From assembly GCF_030123505.1 (NCBI RefSeq), contig NZ_CP126115.1:58501-122500 (forward strand): 64,000 bases of DNA, in the 5' to 3' direction. The notes beneath the pieces are model-generated. The model saw nothing but the letters and a program-made list of their open reading frames with translations, was not told the origin of the DNA and made no database searches. This document shows, piece after piece, positions 28,047 to 38,800 of this stretch (position 1 is the first letter of the stretch; every line of letters starts with the position of its first letter). The DNA is from Neobacillus sp. YX16. Its GTDB lineage: Bacteria; Bacillota; Bacilli; Bacillales; Cytobacillaceae. Made by a program: the position numbers and the translations under genes.

Positions 28047-28232
28047 ATGGCAAGAAGAAGAGGTGTTATGTCTACACAGTTTAAAGAGGAACTTGCGAAA
28101 GAACTTGGATTTTACGATGTCGTCCAAAAAGAGGGTTGGGGCGGCATACGAGCAAAGGATGCAGGAAATATGGTGAAAAGAGCAGTCGAACTCGCTTCAG
28201 AGCAGCTAATGAAAAACAATAGGAATACGTAA
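28047..28232 (+). CDS. sspF: Small acid-soluble spore protein SspF
   Basis: A 61-residue alpha/beta-type SASP relative that coats DNA in the forespore. [20 protein letters not shown] and the [19 protein letters not shown] segment match B. subtilis SspF along the whole length. The ATG is preceded by AAAAGGGG. It stands alone between veg and ispE and has a SigG-type promoter. Confidence 0.93.
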   Translation: MARRRGVMSTQFKEELAKELGFYDVVQKEGWGGIRAKDAGNMVKRAVELASEQLMKNNRNT

Positions 28233-28429
28233 TAGAAGCAGTTCAGAATGTTACGCTTTACTAAGCCGCACTTGCTTCTCAATGTTTAAACAAATCAGAC
28301 GCCACGGTAAGGTCAGGGGGAAGAAAGCCCCTGGCCTTTAAATATTATCGCTTGACTTTTTTCCTATTTGAAGTTTTGTGGTAAAATAGGAAAAAATATA
28401 TGATCGATATAGAAGTGTAGGTGGGCGTA

Positions 28430-29299
28430 GTGAAGCTTTTAGTAAAAGCACCAGCCAAAATTAATTTAGCCTTGGATGTTTTGTATAAGCGTCCTGATGG
28501 TTTTCATGAGGTTGAAATGATCATGACGACGATTGATTTGGCGGACCGAGTTGAGTTGACATTGTTAGAGCAGGACAAAATACATATTCTTTCCCATAAC
28601 CGCTATGTTCCTGACGATCAAAGGAATCTAGCCTTTCAAGCGGCTCAATTGCTGAAGGACCGATATCAAGTAAAAAAAGGTGTGCAAATAACAATTGAAA
28701 AAACAATCCCTGTTGCGGCTGGGCTGGCTGGAGGAAGCAGTGATGCTGCTGCAACTCTAAGGGGGCTTAATAAACTTTGGAAGCTTGGTTTAACATTGGA
28801 CGAGTTAGCCAATCTTGGATCTGAAATAGGCTCGGATGTGTCATTTTGTGTGTATGGGGGGACTGCTTTAGCCAGAGGCAGAGGGGAAATGATTACAGAC
28901 CTTCCTGCACCTCCAACATGCTGGGTAATTCTAGCGAAACCTTTTATTGGTGTTTCAACCGCCGAAGTTTATCGGCGACTAGATTTAAACGGAATGGAGC
29001 ATCCAAATATTAACGAAATGGTCAAGGCAATTGAAAACAATGATTATCAAAGCGTTTGTGATCAGGTCGGAAATGTCTTAGAGGATGTAACATTAAAGCT
29101 TCATCCGGAGGTAGCACAAATCAAGGAGCAAATGAAGCGTTTCGGTGCGGATGCTGTTTTGATGAGCGGAAGCGGTCCAACCGTTTTTGGAATTGTTCAG
29201 CACGATTCGAGAATGCATCGGATATATAATGGTCTAAGAGGTTTTTGTGATCAGGTCTTTGCTGTAAGAATGCTTGGAGAACGACACACTCTTGATTAA
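28430..29299 (+). CDS. ispE: 4-diphosphocytidyl-2-C-methyl-D-erythritol kinase
   Basis: A 289-residue GHMP kinase that phosphorylates CDP-ME in the MEP isoprenoid pathway. The N-terminal [15 protein letters not shown] loop [20 protein letters not shown] and C-terminal [13 protein letters not shown] are clear. GTG 28421 is also in frame, but GTG 28430 ([13 protein letters not shown]) has AGGTGGG upstream and gives the same length as B. subtilis IspE. Confidence 0.95.
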   Translation: MKLLVKAPAKINLALDVLYKRPDGFHEVEMIMTTIDLADRVELTLLEQDKIHILSHNRYVPDDQRNLAFQAAQLLKDRYQVKKGVQITIEKTIPVAAGLAGGSSDAAATLRGLNKLWKLGLTLDELANLGSEIGSDVSFCVYGGTALARGRGEMITDLPAPPTCWVILAKPFIGVSTAEVYRRLDLNGMEHPNINEMVKAIENNDYQSVCDQVGNVLEDVTLKLHPEVAQIKEQMKRFGADAVLMSGSGPTVFGIVQHDSRMHRIYNGLRGFCDQVFAVRMLGERHTLD

Positions 29300-29334
29300 A
29301 AACGGACAATAGTGATATTCTATATATAGAATAT
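29298..29334 (+). promoter_or_regulatory. PurBox-like site and AT palindrome before purR
   Basis: AAAAACGGACAAT (29298-29310) matches the PurR operator AWWWCCGAACWWT at 11 of 13 positions. A perfect 20-bp palindrome, ATATTCTATATATAGAATAT (29315-29334), follows and covers the probable -10. B. subtilis purR is autoregulated, which supports an operator here. Confidence 0.45.
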
Positions 29335-29354
29335 TCGTCTTTTGGGGGATTGTT

Positions 29355-30185
29355 ATGAAGTTTCGCCGCAGTGAACGATTAATTGATATGACAAGCTATT
29401 TACTTGACCATCCACGCCAGCTTGTACCGCTTACTTTCTTTGCTGAACGTTACTCTTCTGCGAAATCTTCTATCAGTGAAGACCTAGCAATCGTGAAAGA
29501 GACCTTCGAACAAAGAGGTATTGGGACCTTACAAACGGTACCTGGGGCAGCGGGTGGAGTTAAATTTTTTGTAAATGTCAGTGATGATGAGGCAAGGCCA
29601 TTTGTAAATGAATTATGTTCGTTAATTGCACACCCAGACCGCCTTTTACCTGGGGGATATTTATATTTAACTGATATTTTAGGTGATCCAGCCATTGTTC
29701 AAAAAGCCGGCCGGATTATTGCATCAGCCTATGTGAATACGAAGATTGATGTGGTCATGACTGTAGCAACAAAGGGAATTCCTCTTGCTTATGCTGTCGC
29801 GAGTCAGTTAAATACACCTGTTGTCATTGTAAGAAGAGATAATAAGGTCACCGAGGGCCCAACTGTTAGTATCAACTATGTTTCTGGATCAGCAAAGAGA
29901 ATCCAAACAATGGTGCTCTCAAAAAGGAGCTTGGCACAAGGGTCGAAGGTGTTAGTTGTCGATGACTTTATGAAAGCTGGCGGAACCGTAATGGGAATGA
30001 TCAGTTTGCTAGAGGAATTTAATGCTCAAGTAGCTGGAATTGCTGTTTTGGTTGAAGCTGAGAAAATTGAAGAACGTCTCGTCGAGGAGTACAAATCACT
30101 TGTTAAACTGACGGATGTTGATGTAAAAGAAAAAAGGATTCAGGTTACAGAAGGAAACTACTTTAAACGCAGAACGGAGGAATAA
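29355..30185 (+). CDS. purR: Purine operon repressor PurR
   Basis: A 276-residue repressor with an N-terminal winged helix (about 1-75, [20 protein letters not shown]) and a phosphoribosyltransferase-fold effector domain. The PRPP-binding loop is [20 protein letters not shown] binding releases it from purine operators. ATG is preceded by GGGGG. ridA follows after one base, as in B. subtilis. Confidence 0.96.
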   Translation: MKFRRSERLIDMTSYLLDHPRQLVPLTFFAERYSSAKSSISEDLAIVKETFEQRGIGTLQTVPGAAGGVKFFVNVSDDEARPFVNELCSLIAHPDRLLPGGYLYLTDILGDPAIVQKAGRIIASAYVNTKIDVVMTVATKGIPLAYAVASQLNTPVVIVRRDNKVTEGPTVSINYVSGSAKRIQTMVLSKRSLAQGSKVLVVDDFMKAGGTVMGMISLLEEFNAQVAGIAVLVEAEKIEERLVEEYKSLVKLTDVDVKEKRIQVTEGNYFKRRTEE

Positions 30186-30186
30186 T

Positions 30187-30561
30187 ATGAAAGTTGTTCA
30201 AACCACCCAAGCACCTGCAGCGATTGGACCCTATTCTCAAGGAATGATTGTTAACAATCTTTTTTATAGCTCAGGGCAAATCCCGTTAACAGCTGAGGGC
30301 GTAATGATTGAAGGCGGCATAAAGGAACAAACTCACCAGGTTTTTAAAAATTTGGCGGCTGTGCTTTCAGCAGCAGGGGCGTCTTTTGATACCGTTGTTA
30401 AGGCGACGGTCTTTATTAAAAGTATGGATGACTTTGCTTTGATAAACGAAGTATATGGTGAATATTTTTCAACGAATAAACCGGCGCGTTCATGTGTTGA
30501 GGTAGCACGGTTACCAAAAGATGCTTTGGTTGAAATTGAAGTAATTGCGCTCGTGAAATAA
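30187..30561 (+). CDS. ridA: RidA, reactive enamine/imine deaminase (YabJ)
   Basis: A 124-residue trimeric protein that hydrolyses enamine and imine intermediates made by PLP enzymes. The signature [21 protein letters not shown] with the substrate-binding Arg is present near the C-terminus. The start follows GGAGGAATA at the end of purR. Its stop codon lies inside its terminator hairpin. Confidence 0.95.
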   Translation: MKVVQTTQAPAAIGPYSQGMIVNNLFYSSGQIPLTAEGVMIEGGIKEQTHQVFKNLAAVLSAAGASFDTVVKATVFIKSMDDFALINEVYGEYFSTNKPARSCVEVARLPKDALVEIEVIALVK

Positions 30562-30580
30562 TCACGAGCGTTTTTTTTTG
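30548..30580 (+). terminator. Terminator of purR-ridA
   Basis: CGCTCGTGA (30548-30556) pairs with TCACGAGCG (30562-30570) and is followed by nine Ts; the loop contains the ridA stop codon. Confidence 0.92.
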
Positions 30581-30672
30581 TCATTTTCACACTATGAATA
30601 ATATTAATATATCTGACTTTTAAAAATGTTCACTATTTTGCCTAAAATATTTTTAAAAAAATTAATATAAAA

Positions 30673-30700
30673 GAAGGATTTACTAGATTCCCTGTTGAAT
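30673..30700 (+). promoter_or_regulatory. SigH promoter of spoVG
   Basis: GAAGGATTT (30673-30681), a 12-base spacer and GTTGAAT (30694-30700) match the SigH consensus RnAGGAwWW - 11/12 - RnnGAAT fully. spoVG is a classic SigH gene in B. subtilis. Confidence 0.85.
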
Positions 30701-30742
30701 TAATAACACTAGCTTTTTAACATAAGAAAAGGGTGTGAGCAC

Positions 30743-31033
30743 ATGGAAGTAACAGACGTAAGATTACGCCGTGTTAACACGGATGGTCGTATGAGAGCGA
30801 TTGCATCAATTACATTAGACAATGAATTCGTTGTTCATGACATCCGCGTTATTGACGGAAACAATGGTTTATTTGTCGCAATGCCAAGTAAACGTACTCC
30901 AGACGGAGAATTTCGTGATATTGCGCATCCAATCAACTCAGGGACACGCGGTAAAATTCAAGAGGCTGTGTTGGCTGAGTATCATCGTTTAGGTGAATTA
31001 GAAGTAGAATTTGAAGAAGCTGGAGCTTCCTAG
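30743..31033 (+). CDS. spoVG: SpoVG, RNA/DNA-binding regulator
   Basis: A 96-residue protein of the SpoVG family, which affects asymmetric septation and stationary-phase regulation by binding nucleic acid. [26 protein letters not shown] and the [21 protein letters not shown] segment are fully conserved. The ATG is preceded by AGGGTGTGAG. It has a SigH promoter and its own terminator. Confidence 0.97.
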   Translation: MEVTDVRLRRVNTDGRMRAIASITLDNEFVVHDIRVIDGNNGLFVAMPSKRTPDGEFRDIAHPINSGTRGKIQEAVLAEYHRLGELEVEFEEAGAS

Positions 31034-31049
31034 AAAGAACTATTCAACT

Positions 31050-31082
31050 AGAGCCTACTACATAAGTAGTGCTCTTTTTTTA
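31050..31082 (+). terminator. Terminator of spoVG
   Basis: AGAGC-CTACT pairs with AGTAG-TGCTCT around ACATA and is followed by seven Ts. Confidence 0.8.
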
Positions 31083-31197
31083 TTCCTCCCTATCTCCTCT
31101 ATCATTCCTTCACTAATTTTTTCAAAATAACAAATTCGGACACTTTTCTTACATTCCTTGAAAAGACTGACTAATTACGTTAATATTTTTAATGGAT

Positions 31198-31385
31198 AAG
31201 GCTGTTTTATAAAAGATGTTTGTTAGAATCTTAAAGCTGATTTTAACGTGGAATAAGCTATTTTGAGATTTAGAACGAAGTATACAGGCTCTTTCTCATT
31301 AAGTGAAAGCTTTTCATATGAAAATAATGCTCAATCAATTGTATCTTACTTCGAAAAGCAACAACAATTGAGAAAAGAACCATGG
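31198..31385. repeat. Dispersed repeat family 3, copy 2 (upstream of glmU)
   Basis: AAGGCTGTTTTATAAAAGAT and following blocks (CTTAAAGCTGATTTTAACG, AGCTATTTTGAGATTTAGAA, CAGGCTCTTTCTC) align with 10152-10250. The right end, CAATTGAGAAAAGAACC, is an imperfect inverted repeat of the GGCTCTTTCTCATTAAG block. This element occupies most of the 379-base gap between spoVG and glmU, ending about 28 bases before the glmU start. Confidence 0.7.
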
Positions 31386-31412
31386 ATAAAAAGGTAAATT
31401 GGAGGACTGTTC

Positions 31413-32786
31413 ATGCATAATCGTTATGCTGTGATTTTGGCCGCAGGGCAAGGTACTCGGATGAAGTCAAAGCTTTATAAAGTATTACATCCTGTATGCG
31501 GTAAGCCGATGGTTCAACATGTAGTGGACCAAGTGAAGAAGCTAAACATTCAAGAAATGGTTACCGTAATTGGCCATGGAGCTGAAAAGGTAAAAGGACA
31601 ATTAGGGGAAGAAAGCCATTATGCCCTTCAAGCAGAGCAGCTTGGGACTGCACATGCCGTAATGCAGGCACAAGAGAGCTTAGAGGGGAAAGAAGGAATT
31701 ACCATAGTGGTCTGTGGTGACACTCCTCTAATTAAGGCAGAAACGATGGAGTCATTATTTAAACATCATAGAGAACTCTCGGCGAAAGCAACAATTCTTA
31801 CAGCAAGGATTGATGACCCGACGGGATATGGTCGGATCATTCGAAATGAAAAGGGATACGTTGAGAAAATCGTTGAGCATAAAGACGCAACAGAAGCAGA
31901 GCGAGATATAAATGAAATCAATACAGGAACCTACTGCTTTGATAATGCTGCCTTGTTTGAAGCTTTAAAGAAGGTTTCGAATGATAATGTTCAAGGTGAA
32001 TATTATCTGCCGGATGTCGTAGAAATTCTGAAGAATCAGGGAGAAGTAGTTACGGCTTTCCAAACAAATGATTTAGAAGAGACTCTCGGGGTAAACGACA
32101 GAGTTGCTTTGGCTGAAGCAGAAAGAATTATGCGAAGCCGGATAAACGAAAGTCATATGCGAAATGGAGTTACCATTATTGATCCTGCGAATACATACAT
32201 CGAAGCAGATGTTGTAATTGGGCAGGATACCATTATCCTTCCTGGTACGATTCTAAAAGGCAGGACCGTGATTGGAGCAGAATGCCAAATCGGGCCAAAC
32301 TCAGAAATTGATACTTGTGAGGTTGGAAATGAAACGGTAATCCGTCAATCCGCAGCCTATAATAGTAGTATTGGATCTCTCGTTAATATTGGGCCCTTTG
32401 CACATATTAGACCAGATTCAGCTATTAGTGATGAAGTGAAAATTGGAAACTTTGTTGAAATTAAGAAGGCAGTTTTCGGTAAGGGAAGTAAGGCTTCGCA
32501 TCTAAGCTATATCGGTGATGCTGAGGTTGGAAGTGATGTAAATATAGGCTGTGGCTCAATAACAGTTAACTATGATGGGAAAAATAAATTCTTAACAAAG
32601 ATTGAGGATGGAGTATTTATTGGCTGTAATTCCAATTTAGTTGCTCCTGTTACCGTTGGAAAAGGAGCTTATGTAGCTGCGGGTTCAACGATAACAAAGG
32701 ATGTACCCGGAAATGCATTGTCCATTGCACGTTCACAGCAGGTAAACAAAGAAAATTATGTCGATAAGCTTAATGTGAAAAAATAG
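31413..32786 (+). CDS. glmU: Bifunctional N-acetylglucosamine-1-P uridyltransferase / glucosamine-1-P acetyltransferase
   Basis: A 457-residue enzyme making UDP-GlcNAc for peptidoglycan and wall polymers. The N-terminal pyrophosphorylase domain (1 to about 228) has [20 protein letters not shown], and the C-terminal half is a left-handed beta-helix of hexapeptide repeats ([39 protein letters not shown]). ATG is preceded by GGAGG. prs follows after 20 bases. Confidence 0.97.
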   Translation: MHNRYAVILAAGQGTRMKSKLYKVLHPVCGKPMVQHVVDQVKKLNIQEMVTVIGHGAEKVKGQLGEESHYALQAEQLGTAHAVMQAQESLEGKEGITIVVCGDTPLIKAETMESLFKHHRELSAKATILTARIDDPTGYGRIIRNEKGYVEKIVEHKDATEAERDINEINTGTYCFDNAALFEALKKVSNDNVQGEYYLPDVVEILKNQGEVVTAFQTNDLEETLGVNDRVALAEAERIMRSRINESHMRNGVTIIDPANTYIEADVVIGQDTIILPGTILKGRTVIGAECQIGPNSEIDTCEVGNETVIRQSAAYNSSIGSLVNIGPFAHIRPDSAISDEVKIGNFVEIKKAVFGKGSKASHLSYIGDAEVGSDVNIGCGSITVNYDGKNKFLTKIEDGVFIGCNSNLVAPVTVGKGAYVAAGSTITKDVPGNALSIARSQQVNKENYVDKLNVKK

Positions 32787-32806
32787 GTAGAATATTGGAG
32801 GGCATT

Positions 32807-33763
32807 ATGTCGAATCAATACTTAGATCCAAACTTAAAGGTATTCAGTCTGAATTCAAATCTACCGTTAGCAAGAGAGATTGCTAAGGTTATCGGTGTGG
32901 AATTAGGAAAAACTTCTGTAACAAGATTTAGTGATGGAGAAATCCAAATTAATATCGAAGAAAGTATCCGCGGTTGTGATGTGTATGTTATTCAATCGAC
33001 TAGTTCTCCAGTCAATGAAAATATTATGGAAGTACTAATTATGATTGATGCTCTAAAAAGGGCCTCTGCTAAAACAATTAATATTGTTATGCCATACTAT
33101 GGCTATGCCCGTCAGGACCGTAAAGCACGTGCACGTGAGCCGATTACAGCTAAGTTAGTGGCTAACCTGCTTGAAACAGCAGGTGCAACCCGTATTATCT
33201 GCTTAGACTTACACGCACCGCAGATTCAAGGCTTCTTTGAAATTCCAACTGATCACTTAATGGGTGTTCCTATTTTGGCTGATTATTTCCAAAAGAGAAA
33301 TTTTGAAGGTGACATTGTCATTGTTTCACCTGATCATGGCGGAGTAACGAGAGCTAGAAAATTAGCAGAACGTTTAAAAGCCCCAATTGCGATTATTGAC
33401 AAACGTCGTCCAAGACCCAATGTTGCTGAGGTTATGAATATTGTTGGTAACATTGAAGGAAAAATTGCTATCCTAATTGATGATATTATCGATACAGCAG
33501 GAACTATAACTTTAGCAGCCAACGCTTTAGTCGAGAACGGTGCTTCTGAAGTGTACGCATGCTGTACACACCCTGTCTTATCTGGACCGGCGATGGATCG
33601 AATTCAAAATTCAAAAATTAAGGAATTAGTTATCACAAATTCTATTTCTATACCAGAAGAGAAAAAGACTGATAAAATTATTCAACTTTCTGTAGCACCG
33701 TTACTTGGTGAAGCGATTATCCGTGTCCATGAAGAACAATCTGTAAGTACATTATTTGATTGA
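32807..33763 (+). CDS. prs: Ribose-phosphate pyrophosphokinase
   Basis: A 318-residue enzyme that makes PRPP from ribose 5-phosphate and ATP, feeding purine, pyrimidine, His and Trp synthesis. The metal/ATP region has [18 protein letters not shown], the flexible loop [13 protein letters not shown] and the PRPP loop [13 protein letters not shown]. The frame is open from 32795, but ATG 32807 ([13 protein letters not shown]) has GGAGGG at 32797-32802 and gives the usual length. Confidence 0.97.
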   Translation: MSNQYLDPNLKVFSLNSNLPLAREIAKVIGVELGKTSVTRFSDGEIQINIEESIRGCDVYVIQSTSSPVNENIMEVLIMIDALKRASAKTINIVMPYYGYARQDRKARAREPITAKLVANLLETAGATRIICLDLHAPQIQGFFEIPTDHLMGVPILADYFQKRNFEGDIVIVSPDHGGVTRARKLAERLKAPIAIIDKRRPRPNVAEVMNIVGNIEGKIAILIDDIIDTAGTITLAANALVENGASEVYACCTHPVLSGPAMDRIQNSKIKELVITNSISIPEEKKTDKIIQLSVAPLLGEAIIRVHEEQSVSTLFD

Positions 33764-33787
33764 TTCTTGCTTTTGTACAAAAAAATG

Positions 33788-33813
33788 GTTTAGACCTTCT
33801 TGTTTTGGGGAAT
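33788..33813 (+). promoter_or_regulatory. SigB promoter of ctc
   Basis: GTTTAG (33788-33793), a 14-base spacer and GGGAAT (33808-33813) match the SigB consensus GTTTAA - 12/15 - GGGTAT with one mismatch in each box. The B. subtilis ctc promoter is the archetype of SigB control and looks very similar. Confidence 0.8.
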
Positions 33814-33858
33814 TTTTATATAGACAGTTAAGAACAAAACTAGGAAGGTGACTAACAT

Positions 33859-34494
33859 ATGAGTACGGTTTTACAAGCAAAGGAACGTAAGGAACTTCGC
33901 AGTTCGGAATTAAGGAAAATTAGAGAAACTGGAAATATTCCTGCTGTCATTTATGGCAGGAAGGTAGAAAGCAAACCGGTTTCTGTCAGCTCGGCGGATT
34001 TAACAAAAACCATCCGATTAGTAGGCAGGAATGGCGTTATTTCTCTTGACGTTGACGGCAGCAGGCATGATGTTGTTTTATCTGATTACCAAGAGGATTT
34101 TATTAAAAAGGAAATCATTCATGTTGATTTTCTTGCCGTTGATAAATCCTCCAAAATTCATGTAACGGTTCGACTCGTCCTAACGGGTGAAGCAGCTGGA
34201 GTTAAGGATGGCGGGGTCCTGCAGCAGCCTGTACATGAACTATCGATTACTTCCACTCCTGATGAGATACCACAGCAAATTGAAGTGGATGTAACTAACC
34301 TTCAGGTTGGTGAAACCATGAAGGTTTCCGATATCCTATATCAGGGATCGTTTACGATCAATCATGAGGAAGATGAAGTAATCGCAAGTATCCTTCCTCC
34401 TCGACAAGAAGAGGAAATTAATGCAGGTGAGCAGCAAGAAGGCGGCCATCCCGATAATGAAGAAGGCAGAGAAACAAAGCCGGTGGGAGAATAG
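33859..34494 (+). CDS. ctc: Ribosomal protein L25 / general stress protein Ctc
   Basis: A 211-residue two-domain L25 protein that binds 5S rRNA and associates with ribosomes under stress. The N-terminal L25 domain (1 to about 92, with GNIPAVIYGRK) is followed by the TL5 beta domain (about 100-185) and an acidic, low-complexity tail (EEINAGEQQEGGHPDNEEG). ATG is preceded by GGAAGGTG. A SigB promoter lies upstream; its terminator is separated from the gene by a family-2 repeat. Confidence 0.95.
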   Translation: MSTVLQAKERKELRSSELRKIRETGNIPAVIYGRKVESKPVSVSSADLTKTIRLVGRNGVISLDVDGSRHDVVLSDYQEDFIKKEIIHVDFLAVDKSSKIHVTVRLVLTGEAAGVKDGGVLQQPVHELSITSTPDEIPQQIEVDVTNLQVGETMKVSDILYQGSFTINHEEDEVIASILPPRQEEEINAGEQQEGGHPDNEEGRETKPVGE

Positions 34495-34697
34495 AAAAGC
34501 GGAAGCGCCTTCGGAACAAGCACAGCTTGTTCCTGCGAGGATTATTCAAGGAAGTTTTCCTTAGTGTCCAGAGGCGACAGGCATAAGGCGAGCGCTGACA
34601 GAAGGCGTGGTCTTTGCCTTCCGAAGTGATTGGCTTATGACCGAGGAAAAAGTGTTTTCCTTTTTCTACCGAGCCTCTAGGCGCTGGAGCTAGACAT
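34495..34697 (+). repeat. Repeat family 2, full-length copy (about 203 bp)
   Basis: It starts AAAAGCGGAAGCGCCTTCGG directly after the ctc stop codon and ends TAGGCGCTGGAGCTAGACA. Internal blocks (CGACAGGCATAAGGCGAGCG, CTTATGACCGAGG) are the type of intergenic repeat seen in many Bacillaceae genomes. It can fold extensively. With the ctc terminator it fills the gap between ctc and pth. Confidence 0.75.
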
Positions 34698-34705
34698 TAT
34701 ATTGC

Positions 34706-34736
34706 AGACGTAACCTAAATATGGTTACGTCTTTTG
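34706..34736 (+). terminator. Terminator of ctc, displaced by a repeat
   Basis: Ten perfect pairs, AGACGTAACC with GGTTACGTCT, a seven-base loop, then TTTTG. It is 211 bases after the ctc stop because of the inserted repeat. Confidence 0.8.
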
Positions 34737-34834
34737 TCGCATTTGTCACAAAAAAGACGTATTATTAAGTGGGAGAGAATAGGATGCTCCGAAAATTATT
34801 TAACAGGTGGACTGAGCCGAAAGAGAGGGAAAAA

Positions 34835-35395
34835 ATGAAATTAATCGTTGGTTTAGGAAACCCTGGGAAACAGTATGAAAAAACGAGACATAATATTGGG
34901 TTTGAAGTCATTGACGAGCTTGCAGATAAATTAAATATTCCTTTAAATCAATCAAAATTTAAAGGGCTGTATGGAATGGGTTTTCATAATGGTGAAAAAG
35001 TAATTTTACTAAAACCACTGACTTATATGAATCTGTCTGGAGAATCCATTAGAGCGATAATGGACTATTATGAAATTGATCTAGAAGATTTAGTCATTAT
35101 CTATGATGATCTTGATCTGCCGGTGGGGAAAATCAGGCTCCGTCAAAAAGGAAGTGCTGGCGGTCATAATGGAATCAAGTCCACTGTAGCACATCTTGGA
35201 ACGCAAGAATTTAACAGAATCAGAATTGGAATTGATCGGCCGAGGAATGGGATGAAGGTTCCAGATTATGTGCTGGGGCGCTTTCACGAAGATGAATGGG
35301 GATTAACAAAAGAGTCCGTACAAAAGAGTGCTGAAGCATGTAGAACATGGTTAGAAAAGCCCTTTTTACAGGTGATGAACGAATATAATCAGTAA
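34835..35395 (+). CDS. pth: Peptidyl-tRNA hydrolase
   Basis: A 186-residue enzyme (spoVC in B. subtilis) that frees tRNA from prematurely released peptidyl-t[21 protein letters not shown] with catalytic His, then [23 protein letters not shown] and [11 protein letters not shown] are all present. ATG 34835 is preceded by AGAGAGGG and gives the standard start [11 protein letters not shown]. An upstream in-frame ATG at 34784 also has a good Shine-Dalgarno (GGGAGAG) and would add a basic 17-residue leader. Confidence 0.95.
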   Translation: MKLIVGLGNPGKQYEKTRHNIGFEVIDELADKLNIPLNQSKFKGLYGMGFHNGEKVILLKPLTYMNLSGESIRAIMDYYEIDLEDLVIIYDDLDLPVGKIRLRQKGSAGGHNGIKSTVAHLGTQEFNRIRIGIDRPRNGMKVPDYVLGRFHEDEWGLTKESVQKSAEACRTWLEKPFLQVMNEYNQ

Positions 35396-35524
35396 AAAGT
35401 TCATGGGACAACCTTTCCTTTCATAAAATAAACTAATTCTCCTTTTTTGTAATGAAAACGAATGAATAATTTACCCTTTCTACGTAAATACTATTAACAA
35501 TAGTAGAATAGGGAGGGTACCTAA

Positions 35525-35755
35525 GTGGCCATTCATTACCATTGCCGGCATTGCGGTACAAATTTAGGTTCCATTGAACAGTCATCGATACACAGTGAAG
35601 CACTCGGCCTTCATAAATTAACGGAACAGGAAAGGCAAGAGATGGTCGCATATGACGTGACTGGGAATATTCATATTACAGCCATTTGTGAGGATTGTCA
35701 GGAGGCATTAGAAAGAAATCCAGATTATCACCAATATGATTTCCTCATTCATTAA
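35525..35755 (+). CDS. fin: Anti-SigF factor Fin
   Basis: A 76-residue zinc-binding protein (YabK) that inhibits SigF in the forespore and promotes the switch to SigG. Two zinc pairs are visible, CRHC near residue 7-10 and CEDC near 58-61, with the C-terminal NPDYHQYDFLIH. It starts at GTG 35525, preceded by AGGGAGG. Position between pth and mfd matches B. subtilis. Confidence 0.94.
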   Translation: MAIHYHCRHCGTNLGSIEQSSIHSEALGLHKLTEQERQEMVAYDVTGNIHITAICEDCQEALERNPDYHQYDFLIH

Positions 35756-35865
35756 TCAGCTTTGGAAGCACTCCAAAGCATTTTTCTATTTTTAATAAAC
35801 ACTAAAAATAAAGTTAATATAGTCAGAATACGAAAAAAAGATTCAAAGAGAGGAGGAACGAGCTT

Positions 35866-38800
35866 TTGAAAGGCTTAAAATCATTATTTCTAGATCAGGA
35901 AGATGTGAACTCCATCATATCTGGAGTTCAGGAAGGCTTGAAAGAGCAGCTAATTGCTGGATTATCGGGTTCATCAAGGACGGTACTAACGGCTGCCATT
36001 TATGAGCAGATGAAAAGACCGATTCTCTTTATCACCCATAATCTATTGCAAGCACAAAAACTCTATGACGATATTGTAAATCTATTAAGTGAGGATGATG
36101 TTTTTCTATTTCCTGCCAATGAATTAATTGCAGCTGAGATGAGTATTGCCAGTCCTGAGTTAAAGGCACAAAGAATCGAAGCCTTAAACCATTTGAGTAA
36201 AAGGGACAAAGGAATTATTATCGTTCCTGCTGCTGGGCTAAGAAAGGTCATTCCGCCAAAATCTTTGTGGAAAAAGTATCAGCTGTCTTTTAAACTAGGC
36301 GATGATTTAGATGTTACAAAGGTCCTCAATACTTTTGTTAAGATGGGATATGTTCGGTCCGAAATGGTGTCAACACCAGGAGAGTTTAGTATAAGGGGCG
36401 GAATTATTGATATTTATCCGCTTACCGTCAGTAATCCTATAAGAATTGAATTATTTGATACCGAGATTGATTCAATCCGCTACTTTTCCTTAGAAGACCA
36501 GCGTTCTATCGAGAAAACAGCTGAAGTTTTGATTGGCCCTGCAACAGAAGTCCTTTTTGAAGCAGAGGATTATAGCAGGTTAATTGGAAAGCTTGAGGAT
36601 GGGCTGGGTAAAAGTCTTAGAAAATTAAAGGACGATAAAGCAAAGATACAGCTCTCACAAAATATAAGTTTTGAGCTCGAACAGCTAAAAAATGGCCACA
36701 AACCAGACCAGGTATTTAAATATCTTTCACTTGCATATGAAGGCGATAGTAGTTTACTAGACTATCTCCCGCGCGATGGAATGGTATTTATTGATGAAAT
36801 AAGCCGGGTTCAAGAGATGAATGACTCATTAATTAAAGAAGAGGCGGAATGGTATACTGCTCTCTTAGGCGAGGGTCAAATTATTCATGATTTGACTATT
36901 TCCCATGACTTACCGAATTTACTTCATAAAAAAGAGTTTCCGATTCTTTATATGAGTTTGTTTTTACGCCATGTTGCAAATACGAGTCCGCAAAATATCA
37001 TTAATGTTTCTTGTAAACAAATGCAGAATTTCCATGGTCAAATGCATTTACTGAAAGCAGAAGTTGACAGGTGGAAAAAAGGAAATTACTCCATTCTCTT
37101 TTTAGGTGCAGATGATGATAGAGTTAAAAAATTAGAGCGAGTTTTAGAGGATTATGAAATAGAAGCTTCTATTTCACGAAGCGATCAGCAGCTTTTACCT
37201 GGAAAAGTGCAGATTATGAAGGGGAACCTGCAAACTGGATTTGAGCTTTCCATTCAGAAGATAGCTGTCATTACGGAAGAGGAGCTTTTTACAAAACGTG
37301 TCAAAAAGTCTGCCAACAGACAAAAGCTCTCAAACGCCGAAAGGATTAAGAGTTATTCCGAACTTAAAATTGGCGATTATGTTGTCCATGTTAATCATGG
37401 AATAGGAAAATACTTAGGAATTGAAACTCTCGTTATTAACGGTGTTCATAAGGATTATCTCCACCTCCGCTATCATGGGACGGATAAGCTTTATGTTCCT
37501 GTCGAACAAATAGACCTTGTTCAAAAGTATGTGGCTTCCGAAGGAAAAGAGCCGAAAATTTATAAACTGGGCGGCAGTGATTGGAAAAAGGTAAAAAAGA
37601 AAGTTCAATCCTCTGTTCAAGACATTGCGGATGATTTAATTAAGCTTTATGCAGAACGTGAAGCAGCCGTTGGTTATGCCTTTTCTCCGGATGGGGATAT
37701 GCAAAGGGAGTTTGAAACCGCCTTTGCGTACCAAGAAACGGAAGATCAGCTTCGCTCCATTCATGAAATTAAGATCGATATGGAAAGAGCTAGACCAATG
37801 GACCGCTTGCTTTGTGGAGACGTGGGTTATGGAAAAACGGAGGTAGCCATTCGAGCCGCCTTCAAAGCGATAGCAGATGGCAAGCAAGTCGCACTCCTTG
37901 TACCTACAACGATCTTAGCACAGCAGCACTATGAAACGATGAGAGAAAGATTCCAAGACTACCCAATCAATATTGGTCTGTTAAGTCGCTTCCGCTCGAA
38001 AAAGCAACAAACCGAAACCATCAAAGGATTAAAGGCAGGAACGGTCGATGTGGTCGTTGGAACACACCGTATTCTTTCAAAGGATATCATTTATCGTGAT
38101 TTAGGTTTATTAATTATTGATGAAGAGCAAAGATTTGGGGTGACCCATAAAGAAAAAATTAAAAGATTAAAGACAAATATAGATGTTTTAACATTGACAG
38201 CAACCCCAATCCCGAGAACGCTGCATATGTCCATGCTTGGCGTTCGCGATTTATCGGTTATTGAGACACCGCCTGAGAACCGTTTTCCTGTACAAACTTA
38301 TGTGATGGAGTACAATGGATCTCTTGTCAGAGAGGCGATTGAAAGGGAGTTAGCACGTGACGGACAAGTATATTTTTTATATAACAGAGTAGAGGATATT
38401 GAGCGTAAGGCAGAAGAAATATCTATGCTTGTTCCAGATGCACGAGTTACTTTCGCTCATGGGCAAATGTCAGAAAATGAATTAGAATCCGTCATGCTCA
38501 GCTTTCTATCGGGAGAGTTTGATGTGTTGGTCAGCACAACCATCATCGAAACAGGGGTAGATATTCCGAATGTAAACACGCTGATTGTCTATGATGCTGA
38601 TAGAATGGGACTTTCTCAGCTTTATCAGCTGCGGGGCCGTGTTGGAAGGTCAAATCGTGTTGCGTATGCTTATTTCACGCACCGAAAGGATAAAGTATTA
38701 ACTGAAGTGGCAGAAAAGCGTCTCCAGGCTATTAAGGAATTTACTGAACTTGGTTCTGGTTTTAAAATTGCTATGCGTGACTTATCCATTAGGGGAGCTG

